NCBI GenBank assembly: GCA_003116995.1
Contig: BDSL01000004.1
Span: 930,001 to 994,000 of the forward strand
Reading direction: 5' to 3'
From: Yamagishiella unicocca
Lineage: Eukaryota; Chlorophyta; Chlorophyceae; Chlamydomonadales; Volvocaceae
Length of the DNA: 64,000 nt
In this document: piece by piece, positions 22,526 through 33,801 of the stretch
Layout: the number at the start of each line of letters is the position of its first letter
Position numbering within the stretch: the first letter of the stretch is position 1
Position numbers and translations under genes: made by a program
The notes under the pieces: model-generated
Database searches by the model: none
The model's input: only the letters and a program-made list of their open reading frames with translations
Told to the model about the DNA's origin: nothing

Positions 22526-25500
22526 ATGTCCCTTCGTCTGTTACCGCTCCTGTTGGTGACAGCTGTGGCATGGTGCCAGCGAGCGGCTGCATACGAAAAC
22601 CACGCATCAGGAGGCGCGGTAGCTAGGGAACAAGCCCAAGGTTGGCCCACGTCTGGCGGGTTGCAGGACATACAGCACGGACACACTGGCGCTCTGGGCG
22701 ACACCACGCGTCCAAAGTGTCGCAAATCCCAAAGACTGGAGGCCAGGGAAAGCGCGGGCAACATATATAATGACAGACTCGCCAGTAATGCGGACAGTGC
22801 AATTGGAGGCGGCGCAGGCAGTGGCGGAATCAGGAGGCTGCAGGAAGATGGTGATGGGCCGGAGCTGCGCAACCTACCCGCCAACGCAGCGGTTTGGCCG
22901 TGGCAGCAGTACAGGTGCGAGTCAGGCCTACCTCGAAAACAATCTGCTCCTGCCAGAAAACAAGTTGCTACCTGGACGCGGCCAGGATCCGATGAGTGCA
23001 GCCCTCTTAACTTGCCATCCACTGCACCACACCGCCACCCATGGTACACACTCCCGAAAGGACTATTTTCAGGCTGCTGCCATATGGCTTGCGCGACAAG
23101 TGTCGTACCTCACATCTTTTGCCCATCGTAGTCGTGAAGAAGTCACGATAGGGGAACCGTACCCGGCCTCGGTTGGTTTACTGTCGGCGGTTCAGTTGGC
23201 CACATTGTAGAGCTTTGCCGGTGTACCCACCGACCTGTCACCGCCAGGAGCCCCATCTGCTCATGTGCACGGTCCCGTGGGTCGGTGGGATGCGCCGACG
23301 CCACCCGCCTGCTTTGCCGCCTGGCTCCAACCGGCAAGATCTGCGAGGCGCTTCAGTCTCCGACGAGGGACGAGGCGCTCATCCTGCCGTACATTCAGGC
23401 ACGTGCCGAGATGCGTGCTTCTGTATTATGAGCTCGGGGCAGCCGCGCGTGTTAGGGGGCTTGGAGCTCGTACGTTGGACGGACGTGCTCGTGCTCACGC
23501 CGCAGCGACGCGTGGTTGCAGAAGCAGTGCGGCATGCTTGCTACAGCATTGCCACTTGGGCTCGCAACGCCGCCGTGAGATCCTGTGTGAAGGCGTTTTC
23601 ACTTGCGTTGACTTTCGGTCTGGAACCCACTGTAACCGTTACAACAACAACGTGCGCGACATCGGACGGCGTGCGTCGACCAGGTCGACCCTGCTGCCTG
23701 ACGGCACACCATTCCGCTGTTTCCTCCCAGCGTACCTGCGCGCCTCAGGTTTCGCAGACACCCGACAAGGACGGCCAGGGCGCCGCCAATGCCCCGTACC
23801 CGCCATCAGTCTCCGCGCCTCCAACGCAGCAGCAACAACCACAGCAGCAGGCGGGCGACGCCAACACGTTGGAACCCTCGTCCTACCCGCCCTGCATTTG
23901 CGGCTACCTTGGCCTGGGCTCCCTGGAGTGCCGCTCCGCCGTGGCGGACGTCTGCGCCGTAAAAGACAGCCCTATCGTGCCTGCATCAGTTTTGACTGAG
24001 GGTGCCGCTGGCCAACAGCGGTCCCGCCGTCGGCGGCAGCAGCGCCGCACGCTTGCGGCCGCTTACGCTGCGGGCGGCGACACTGCCTCGCTCGCTGCTG
24101 GCGCCTCTTCCGGAACCGGTACCTATTCAGCCCAAGAAGCCGCGGCGGAAGGGGTGATTTGTTCCTTAGGCTCCGCTTTCCAAGCGGGAAACGCCAGCAG
24201 CCTCCTAAGCGGTACAGCCCTTCGTGCGGTTTACCAGCAGCTGCGCGGCGCCTGCTTCCCTGGAGCTGTCACCGCACCGTCATACTGCAACTGCGCCGTG
24301 GTGAGGCGATCCGTCCTTGCCACATACGAGCTTTAGGGCATGTTTTAACGTGGTGTGGTGCCAATCGGTGTGTCGTCCCATTTGCGGTATCATCCAACCC
24401 TTGCACACGACCCTAGCCCCTGCAACCAGTTACGACTTACACCTGCCCAACCCCTCCCCGCGCTGCGCGTCCCTTCCCTGCGGACTGCGACGAAGGACCC
24501 CTTCTCCGCCAACTGCGCTCTCTCGCTGACCAGTCTCTGCAGCGCGGGCGACCCGCTGTGCCGGCTGACGCTGGAGGCGTGGGAGGGCCAGGCCAGATCC
24601 ACCGCTGTGCTGCGCACCTACTTCAGCAGCACGTGCGGCCAGGGAGCTGGAGTCGGCGGGGCAGCGGCGGGAGCAGCGGCGGGGCGCGACGTGGGTGGAA
24701 ACGTGGGCAGCAATGACGCGGCGCAGGCCGTCGTGGTGCGATTGGAGCTGCCAGGTGGGCGGGTATGCTGACAATGGAGGGGGGAGGGGAGCCAACAGCG
24801 AGGAGGGCCGTTGTAGCGGGAGGTTTCAGGGCGGGGTATGCGTGAGGTGAGGTTGGGACCTTCATGCAAGCAATTATGTTATGTACCGTAGAATACTAGA
24901 ATTTCACGGGTGGTGCAGCGACGTGCTATAGCAAGTTCGTCGCGCACACAGAAAGCCACTGTATCCCCTTTTGCATGGCGTTGTGGCTATGGCGCCAGCC
25001 CGCCCCCGGAATTAAGACCTCTGCTGCTGGCGCTCCTTCTCGCCCATCGCTTCCCCCCCCCGTAGGAGTGAACCGCACTACTTTCCAGGAGCGGTACCGA
25101 GCCTCCCTGACATCGCTGATAGCTGAGGCGGCGGGCGTGGCACCCATTGCGGTGGTGCTGAATGGCGCGATCGAGCTCCCTGCGAGGCTTCCAGCCCGCG
25201 CTGCGGCTGCTTCCGGTGGCGTGACCACGCCCTCCACTGCCACCGCCACCGCCCTGACAACCGGGCATGTGGGATCTGCCGGTGACGACGTCGCCATCCG
25301 CCTGCTGTCAGCACCCCACGTGGGACCAGACGGCGCCAAAGGTGGCGCCCAAGGAAACGATGCGGCGATGGTTTCGGGGCTGCGGTGGCCCGTGCCCATC
25401 AGGGGGGAGTCACGAGCCGCGGAGGCTGCTGACACGCCGTTGGACGCTGCTGGCGGCGGCGGCGCTCGTCACCGCCTTATGCAGGAGCTGGCGGCAGCAC

Positions 25501-27492
25501 CATCACAAGGCCTCTCCGAAACCCCCGCTGTGCCAGACACCTCCCGTCTGCGGTCACTCCTGGTGCGTGGGACGAGGGAAGCCGCACTGTTGTCGCTTTC
25601 TCTGCTGACGTAGCGGTCCAGCCTTTCCGACCTGTTAGCGCTCGTACTCCAACCGTCGCAAGTACGAGCCTCCTCTCGAAACGCACATCGAGATAGACGA
25701 AACCCGCTTGCAACCCACTTGCTTTCCAACCGCAACAACTGCTTAACGCCCCATGCGGGCGAGAGAGCAGCACAGCCCTTACTCGCCTACTGCCTTCCCC
25801 TGCCTGGGCTTTCCCCACTTCGCTGCTCGTTGCACTTGTTCATCAATGCATCCTTCATGTCCTGCGGCCCCTGCTTTCCCTCCCGAGTAGGTGACCCTGC
25901 TGGTCGCCTCCGATACCCCCTTGGCCACTGAGCAGCGGCTGGTGGCAGCGCTGGCGAATAGCACGTGGCTCGATGCATTGGAGAGGCAGCTGGGGTTGCC
26001 GTATGCCATAGCGTCTTTCGCTACTGAGACATACACCCAACGCACCAGTATAACTGCCACTGGCGAAGGCGGTGCAGGTGAGACAGGTGAGGCGGAGACT
26101 CCGCCGACGGGTGTTCCAGTTGATGCTTACTCCTAAGCCTCTGTGTGGTGCTGCTACCTGGGTGCTGGCGGCAGAGCTTGACATCGTAAGGGACGCACGG
26201 GAATAAGAACGAGCATGGCTGACGTTCGGAACGCCAAAGTGATATGGTAGTGTACCGTACCAAGTGGTGTGGTGTGTTCGGGTGGTTTGAGTGCAGGACC
26301 TACACGCCAACCCGACGGCGGCGTCCATGGCGGTGCCATTCCTGAAGGCGGGGCAGGTGGGGTTGATGATGGGCGGCAGGCGCCCAGCGGCTCTACGGCG
26401 GATGCGGGCGACACCGGCGCTGACGCCGACGAGGATAATCCGGCAGACAGGGCTGCTACGGCAGCTGGCAGCGCTAGTGCAGGGGACCGGGATGGCAACG
26501 TACCGCCGAAAGCACCCAGTGTGAGTGGCAACCTTGTCGGGTCAGGTGACAACCAGCTGACCTCCAGGGACGGCGGTGGCGATGCGCCTTCGGCACCCAC
26601 AAAGTCCGTTCCTCCCGCAGTAATCCCCGTTGTGGTCGCTGTGGTGGGTGGAGCGCTGTGTGCCGCTGCCGCGGTGGCGGTTGTGGTGCTAGTGCGACGG
26701 CGGCGACAGCGGCAGGAGTCCTTCAGCGTCGTCCAGCATGGCCAGCGGCGGCAAAAGCCCGGCGCAACTGAGGATGTGTTGGCGCCGTCGCCGTCGCAAG
26801 TGGTCGGCCAAGTGGTTCTCGAGCCGCCGTCCATTCGTCAGAGCTATCGGACCGGCAGGTGGCACGGCGACAGTTTGGCGACCGAGGCGAAGGATGGTGG
26901 TTCGGGTGTCGGCGGCAGTGGCTCCAAGCCGTCGGAGGTTCAGCTGATGGTCCGTTGCGGCCCTCCTCCTCCTGCAGCTACGAAAACCAAGGCAACCGGC
27001 GGCGGTGGCTTCACGTTCCCGTCAATCACGCCGAGGTCAGCTGCCGTTGCCAGAGCTGGCCAGCCCGACGACGGGTCCTCAGCCCCACAACCACAGGCAC
27101 CGTCCCCACCGTCCCCATCCCTAGCAGATGGGAACCAGCTTGGCACCAGGCCCCGAACCGACGCAACAAAGCAGCAGCAGCAGCAGCAGCCGCAACAGCA
27201 ACAACAGCAGCAGCCCGATTCCCCAGTGCTGGGACTGCGGCCACAGATGTCCGTGCTTCCTTCGCTGCTAGCGGGAGAGCTGGCGCCGGCTGCGGAAGGG
27301 AGGCCTCCCCTGCTTGGCCTGACCGTAGGCCTACCCCGCTGGGACTCTGGGATGTCTGGGGCGACCAACGCCAGCCACATGGCGCAGATGTCGCCTTCAT
27401 GTAGCGTGTTCGCAACGGGCATGGAGGTGGGGCATGAGGCTCCGCGGCCTGCAGCAGTAGCCGCACCGGCCGATGCCAGTACGGCAGTGTGA
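22526..27492 (+). CDS. Single-pass membrane protein with repeated Cys-module ectodomain (unrecognised)
   Basis: No known family identified. Best model: 22526..22914, 23248..23422, 23731..24300, 24496..24754, 25066..25562, 25891..26077 and 26297..27492 (3,273 nt, 1,090 residues). Phases close, but the second donor (23422) and the starts of exons 3 and 4 are uncertain. An N-terminal signal peptide (SLRLLPLLLVTAVAW) is followed by RRLQ. Three modules of CxC-x(8-9)-C-x7-C occur: CSC..C..C in exon 2, CIC..C..C in exon 3, and CNC split by intron 3 with C..C in exon 4. Each is followed by further Cys and an amphipathic helix. Exons 5-6 hold a Cys-free region with RTTFQERYRASL, AAGVAPIAVVL and VTLLVASDTPLATEQRL, of the kind common in volvocine surface proteins. 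A hydrophobic segment (~800-824, PVVVAVVGGALC) and RRRRQRQ stop-transfer precede a ~270-residue cytoplasmic tail with a polyglutamine tract. This suggests a cell-surface receptor or matrix anchor, by inference. Confidence 0.68.
27171..27213 (+). repeat. CAG/CAA polyglutamine-coding tract
   Basis: Near-continuous CAG/CAA codons in the cytoplasmic tail encode a Gln run broken by one Pro. Such tracts are length-variable in many algae. Confidence 0.8.
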
Positions 27493-29377
27493 CCTAGGCG
27501 CCGCCCATGTAGCGCAAGCGCGAGGGTGATTGAAGTCCTCGCTGCAATGTGCTGAGATGGCAGCCAGCGGCAAGTGCACACGATATGCACGCCGCAACAA
27601 GTGTACGTGATCAATAGCTAGTACCGGGCGTGAAGGCCTTTCTGAGTCCATCGTGTGTTCTTGGCCCCACCTGGCAAGTTGGCAAAAGGCTGACGTCGTT
27701 TTGTGATGAGCCCGTATCGCAGATCAGGCCACATAGCTTTTATTTGCTAATGGCTTTTGCGTGTCTCGTAGGCCATGTGCAGACGCATTGGTGCGCAGGC
27801 CAGCCAATCGTGCGGTGGCGGTCAGCGCAGCATGTCTTAGGGCTGACAAGCGCGTAACCGATGCCTACATCTTCGAGTGACCTGCGCGAGTCCCTTAGGG
27901 CAGTCACAAAAGGTGGGGTCGGTATCGGTATGACACCGAACCACCAATCGCCAACAATGCGTTAGATTGGAGTTTCACTCACGTCCAGAAGACAAACGGT
28001 GAGTTTCAACTCTCCAAGGTGTATATGAAACGGATGGCGGGCTCCGAACCCAGATGGGAGGCATTAAGGACGCATCGGCAAACATTAAAAGAGCTCAAGG
28101 TGTGTAAGGATTGACCATTAGCCCCCTAGCCAAGGGCCTGAACTCCTTTTCAACCCGCCAGCGGACGCCTGACCCTTATTACGATGTCGATCACCTGCAC
28201 TTGCGTGCCATGCTCACCTGAACCACGCAGAGAGGCTCTCGTTACACGATTGATGGCTCAGCCTTTTGGTCTGGATTTCACTGCAACCAACCGTTACCAA
28301 CCGTAGCCTTCCGAGGCTGGGCAGATGAAACAAAGCCTTGCTGCGAATGTGACCCTAAAACATTTTGCTGATAAGGGACAGTCTCTTGGCTATGCACCGT
28401 GCATCGCAGTGACAAGTTATAAGTTTTGCACTAGTGCGGAGGCCTCCGTAAAAGCCGGGGGGCCATGGGCGTTAGATATAATAACGGGCGAGTGTTATCT
28501 CGGCCCCCCCGTGACCGTTTCAGCGCGAATAAGCCTGCCATGGCCTGCCTGCCCCTGCCGCATTTACCAATTTCGGGGTTCGGCTCGGCCAGCCCGGAGC
28601 CTTCATGTTGCCCTGATCATGAGCATGCGCGCTGCCCTGGCTTCCTCATGCATATTATATTCCCCGGGGTACCATTAGGCGTAGTACAGCAGCTGCTCCT
28701 GTCCCGACATGTTGCAGTGTGTATCTCTCCCATTGAAACCGGTAACGCGTTGGAGCACTTCCGTGCTCACCAGGGACCGTACGACATGCAGGACAGGGCA
28801 GGACATACCCTCCCCGTCCATCTTACTTCCTCTGCTCCCCGAGTATGGCAGTTCTCCTATCGCATCTCAGCAGCACGCGCCCCCGCCCCCATCATCCCCA
28901 CAAAAGGATCGAGCCCTGTACTGCTGAAGGAGGCTTTGAAAAATCCGCAACAAAGAGTGATAATGTGCGCTACTGGTATGGGGTGCTGGCTTGGTAAAAA
29001 GGGCAATTCATTCGCCCATGAGTAACATGTCCACCCCTGGCATTTGTAGTCCTTCGTAACCGACAAGAGAGAATATGGTCATATAGCGTGTGTAAAGCCC
29101 GAAGTTAATTTTAAAGGTATTCGGGCTGGTTTCGGAAGGGTCCGCATACATGAAGGACGTCGTGGTACGGCTAAGTGTGGCGGCCTGCAAAGTTTACGGG
29201 CTTCGTTAACATGTAGTTATACGCAGAGGGTCATATCCGGTGGGATAAGGAAGGGCTTGCTTGCTACAGGTGGCCCTTCTAAATATATATAGCTGGGGAT
29301 CGTGACCTAGAGTACCGGTACTGAGCACGGTGAAACACCAGACTAGCTAGCCCCTTTGGTGAGCTTGAGTAACCAAA
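27493..29377. other. Intergenic, 1.9 kb
   Basis: Spacer between the membrane-protein stop and the C2-kinase start. A 187-codon open frame (28465..29025, +) shows no motif, is Pro/Cys/His-rich, and lacks support. No RNA gene was seen. Confidence 0.5.
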
Positions 29378-32300
29378 ATGGCGAAAGTAGGGACGCTGGA
29401 GGTGCAGCGTGAGTTGGAGGAGCCCAAACTCGTGAAGCGGTAATCAGCTGCCCTCAACACGGATTCCCTTGCCGCTGCAGTCGTTTCGGCCACCTTCCTC
29501 AAAGATGTCGAGTTTGTCGGTGTCCTGGGAGTCGGCATGGGCAAGCAGGTGGGTGAGGCTCCTTCCGGCTTTCGGCAGCTCCTGCGTTGCTCTTAGTGCA
29601 CGCCTCCAGACCGTTCTGCTTGACGTACTATCTACTATCCCTGTTCCAGGACCCATACGCTGTGTTGACGCTTGGTGACCAGAACCACCGCTCGAAGACT
29701 ATTGTCGGTGGGCGCTTTGATACAGGCATGTCCCGTTTTGGAGAACAGCAGCTTACACTGCCACTTTTTGCAGACGGTGGCAAGGAGCCTGAATGGAATG
29801 AGAAGTTTACGTTTCATAACGTGTCTTCCGAGCAACACCTGAAGCTGGAGGTACAATAGCGCGAACTATGTCGCTGAGAAAGCCAAATCCTTTAAATCAC
29901 TGAATTCCCTTTTGTTGCAGTTCTATGACGAGAACGTCGTTTTCCGGGATGTGGCGCTCGGCAGTGGGAAGGTGGCGCTGAGCCAGGTGGTCGCAGCGGC
30001 GATATCGACGCCGGAGGTGCCGCTTATTAGCCGCAAAGGCAAAGGGCGTGGTACCGTCAAGCTACAATTTACCTTCAAGGAGGGCAAAGTGGCGACTCCC
30101 ACAGGCAACGGACCGGTGCGTATTCTTTGCTGATACCTGTCCATTTTCCATTCCAGCGCATGCGAAGGTTTGTATCTCCCTCATTTGCAGTTTACGCCCG
30201 TGACCAAGCCCGTGAAACCCGGCAATTGGATTCTTCCGACTTACGCGGACACGGACTGCTGGAAGGACTATGAGCCCGGCAGCATTCTGGGTAAGGGCAC
30301 GTTCGGCACGACGTACTCCGCAACCAACAAGCGCACATCGGAGCGGGTGGCCATTAAAGTCATCAGCAAAAAGAAGCTCGTCAGCGCCGAGGAAATTGGC
30401 GACGTGCAGCGTGAGGTGCAGATCATGCACCACTTGGCCGGGCATCCGAACGTCGTGTGCCTGAAGGTAGGCTGCTCAGTTCGTTGGGCTTCTATGAAAC
30501 GTTATTGACGAATCGAGTAATTACAGGGTGTATACGAGGACAAGAGCAACGTCTGCTTGGCCATGGAGGTGTGCTCGGGTGGTGAGCTCTTTGACGCCAT
30601 CGTCAAGAAGGGGCACTACACAGAGAAGGATGCCGCCAGCCTTATCCGCACCATTGTCGGCGTGGTAGCACACTGCCACAACATGGGTGTTATCCACCGT
30701 GACCTGAAGCCGGAGAACTTCTTGCTTTCGGACAAGACGGCAGGTGCCTCGCTCAAAGCAACTGATTTCGGGCTGTCCTCATTCTTCCAGGTAGGCAGAA
30801 ATTCTCGGGTAGCCGAGCAGTTGCAGCCCTTGGCCGTACGAACGTTACCGTACATGAATCAATGAAAAACTGTGAAGCCACCGGGCCACCATACGAGCCC
30901 AGCCGTGCAGCGTAAAACGTTTGTGAATGGTGCGCCGTCTTCGCATCTTGGCAGGGTAATGTGGAAGATGCTAAATGCTGATTGGGTGGCCGGGTCCAAA
31001 AGCCGACACGTCACAGCTGGCCAGCTAAAAAAACAGCTAAAAGGGATGCCCCTCGCGTCGGACATAGATTTTACGCCAGTTTTGGCATTATGTGCCGTAA
31101 GTTATCATATTACTGGATTCCTACTAATAGACGGACCTCGTGGATTACAACCTGGGGGGGGGGTAATGTTGGGAATCACGGAAGACGCGGGGGTTTTCTG
31201 GGATCGCGTAGGGAACGCAGACTGGCTGTCCGCCTCAAATCGTGAGCCCAAAGTTGTACTACACAACTCAGCCTTTCTTGTTGTGTATCTCGTCACTGGA
31301 CTGGAGCTAGCTTTGAGCAAATTCGCCCTTCGCATGGTTTCCAACCCAAAACGTTTTCGCACTAAAACCGTTGGATCGTCTGGTTCCAACCCATAACGTT
31401 TTCGCGCTAAAACCGTTGGATCGTCTGTTCGTTTGGCGTAGGCTTGCGAACACTGTTATTTAGCGTACGGGCTCAGCGACAAGACGCCGAAGTTCTTCTA
31501 CTCCCGGTTCCTGGGGGACAGGTTGCAGGCCTGGATCCGGTAGAGGTGTATTTTGTACCGGGTGTGAAGGTGTAACGGAAAGGACAGATGGTCCACTAGT
31601 GAAGAGAGTTAGAAGCATGCGAATTCCCTGTTTTGATTCACGATTACGGCGAATTACATATAGCGTTTTCTCAAAGGTTTGCTTCTTGCTAAGAGGGCAG
31701 ATGATTGCCTCAGTTATCGTTGACGGCTATGGTACGTTATCAGAAGTTACGGGTTTGATTTTAAAGACGGGTACCGTACAAGGCCAACGAATATCAAGTC
31801 ATTTGAAGTTAACTAATTTTTTCACCGCCTTGCCTCTACAGGAGGGCCAAATCTTCACGGACATCGTTGGCAGCGCGTACTACGTGGCACCTGAGGTGCT
31901 GAAGCGTTCTTACGGCAAGGAGGCCGATATCTGGTCATGCGGCGTTATCCTGTACATCTTGCTGTGCGGATACCCGCCATTCCACGGCGAGAACGAGAAG
32001 AAGATCTTCGAGGCAGTTGTCGGAAAGCCAGTCGACTTTAACAGCGAGCCCTGGCCCAACATTTCTGGTGAGTCAGTACCCTGAACGTGTCGTGCGCTAT
32101 TTGGGCGGACCCACATGCGTTAGCGTGACGTCTTGATGGTGCTCGTTGTTGCAGACGCCGCCAAGGACTGCGTGCGCCGCATGCTTGTTCGCGACCCCAA
32201 GCGGCGTGCGACGGCGCAGCAGATCCTGCAGCACGACTGGATGCGCGAGAACGGATGCGCAGCCGACCAGCCGATCCAGCTGGAGGTGCTGTCGCGCATC

Positions 32301-33203
32301 AAGCAGTTCAGCGCCATGAACCGCCTGAAAAAGGAGGCCCTGAAGGTGAGTCTTTGCTGCAAATGCTTGGACCGTTGCGTGTCAAGTGGAAATATATGTG
32401 ATCTTTACACGGAAACCTATCTCTGCAGTTAATCGCCAAGAGCCTGCCCTTGGACGAGATCAACGGCATGCGCGAAATCTTCCTCGAAATAGACAAGGAC
32501 AAGAGCGGCACCATTTCCGTCGACGAGTTCAGCGAGGCGCTGAAAAAGAAGGGTGTGCAGGGCTTGACCGAGTCGGACGTGTCACGAATGATCCAGGTGA
32601 GCAAATTCTGGTGCGGGCTACATGCTTTCGTTAATGATGTGCACGGCAGGACACTGCTGTGCTTCGTGCGGTCAAATCCGTACCTCAATGCATTCTGCAA
32701 ATCCGTACATCAGAAGTCTGCGATGGACTTTCGGCAATGCCGATTGTTTGGTCCCAGCAGCTGCACAAATTTAATGCATTTCCGCAATACGCAGGAGGCC
32801 GACGTCAACGGCGACGGCATGATTGATTATGAGGAGTTCTTGGCCGCCACCATCAACCGATCTAAGCTGGAGCGCGAGGAGCTGCTTAAGCAGGTGCGTA
32901 CAGCCTCACATCCATGCCTACACCAGCGGGCGCGCCGCATTTATGTCGGACCTCAACAAGTTAGTTTCCCAACCTTGGGCTCGCGGTTACCAATTACGCT
33001 CTCTCCGCAATTCGCAGGCGTTCGCTAAGTTTGATGAGAACGGTGACGGCCAGATTACCCGGCAAGAGCTGTTCAATGCCCTCTCCGATCCAGCGCTTGG
33101 GGTTGACCCCAAGGAGATCGATGAGATCATCGACCAAGTCGACCAGGACGGCAACGGCACGATAGACTACGGCGAGTTCGTGACCATGATGCGCGGATTG
33201 TAG
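29378..33203 (+). CDS. Calcium-dependent protein kinase with N-terminal C2 domain (C2-CDPK)
   Basis: Ser/Thr kinase activated by Ca2+ through its own calmodulin-like domain. Exons are 29378..29408, 29481..29548, 29650..29707, 29774..29850, 29921..30115, 30191..30466, 30527..30790, 31842..32067, 32155..32345, 32429..32596, 32795..32893 and 33018..33203 (1,839 nt, 612 residues). A C2 domain fills ~5-130 ([42 protein letters not shown]), with some Ca-ligand Asp present. Kinase features: [11 protein letters not shown], catalytic Lys in VAIKVIS (~198), HRDLKPEN (~292-299), DFG in [20 protein letters not shown]. The autoinhibitory junction is around [18 protein letters not shown], and four EF-hands follow ([48 protein letters not shown]). 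MAK replaces the usual MGxxxS/T, so N-myristoylation is excluded and C2 may provide membrane binding. Intron 7 is 1,051 nt. Confidence 0.95.
31337..31427. repeat. 45-bp tandem duplication in C2-CDPK intron
   Basis: Two adjacent ~45-bp copies (ccaaccc...ggatcgtct; second copy starts near 31382) differ at about three positions. They lie inside the long seventh intron of the C2-CDPK gene. Confidence 0.82.
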
Positions 33204-33801
33204 TCAATGCGCAAAGCCTGTGGCATTTTAGCTGAATTTGTGTCGTTTGACAAGCTGTAGCCCTTCAATGCGAGCGCCGTAATTGCGTGAGGCAGCACTG
33301 AGGGATGCAGCACATGAAGGACCGTCCCACTGGAACCCTGTCATGGGGCCTTCACCAACACTGCGACAGCAAGGGAACATGTTGCGCGGGGGCAGTTGGG
33401 TCCTCCAGCACCACCCATTGATAAGGTCGGCTGCTCCGATGTGACACGGACCGAATGGGGAGGTCGGGCAAAATGAAGGCGGTGCTCGGTTGGTCGGGAG
33501 CTGTGTACGCTTGCTTCCGAAGTACGAAAGGATGCGCCCATTTCTCGGCGGCCTTACACGGCAACTGCGTCTACGTGATGCTGATGTTGCCTCGATTTCT
33601 TTTATCTCGTAATGTTATTTGAGACAAGTGGTGTTGGTGGAAGTATGCTTCATATTGCAAGGCATAGCCCAGCTTGCCATTGACTCTGAACCTTCATTAC
33701 TAATAGTGAGCTGGGATGTGATTGACCCGTCAGCCCTGTGGTGCCGCGGTAGGCCAATTTATACGGTGCACGGCAACTTTGCTTAGACAACGTTAACCAT
33801 G
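33204..33801. other. Tail-to-tail spacer between C2-CDPK and CEP70-like genes
   Basis: Only 598 bases separate two converging stop codons, so the 3' UTRs probably share or overlap this region. No coding exon was seen. Confidence 0.55.
33554..33558 (-). terminator. Candidate TGTAA polyadenylation signal of the CEP70-like gene
   Basis: Minus-strand TGTAA lies 244 nt after the CEP70-like stop codon, a plausible distance for a chlorophyte 3' end. Confidence 0.4.

Noticed and set aside
28465..29025. 187-codon open frame before the C2-CDPK gene
   Set aside because: No motif, odd Pro/Cys/His composition, no leader, and the sequence around it has no coherent splice partners.
30872..31396. 174-codon open frame
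   Set aside because: Falls wholly inside the seventh intron of the C2-CDPK; the flanking kinase exons join perfectly in phase without it.
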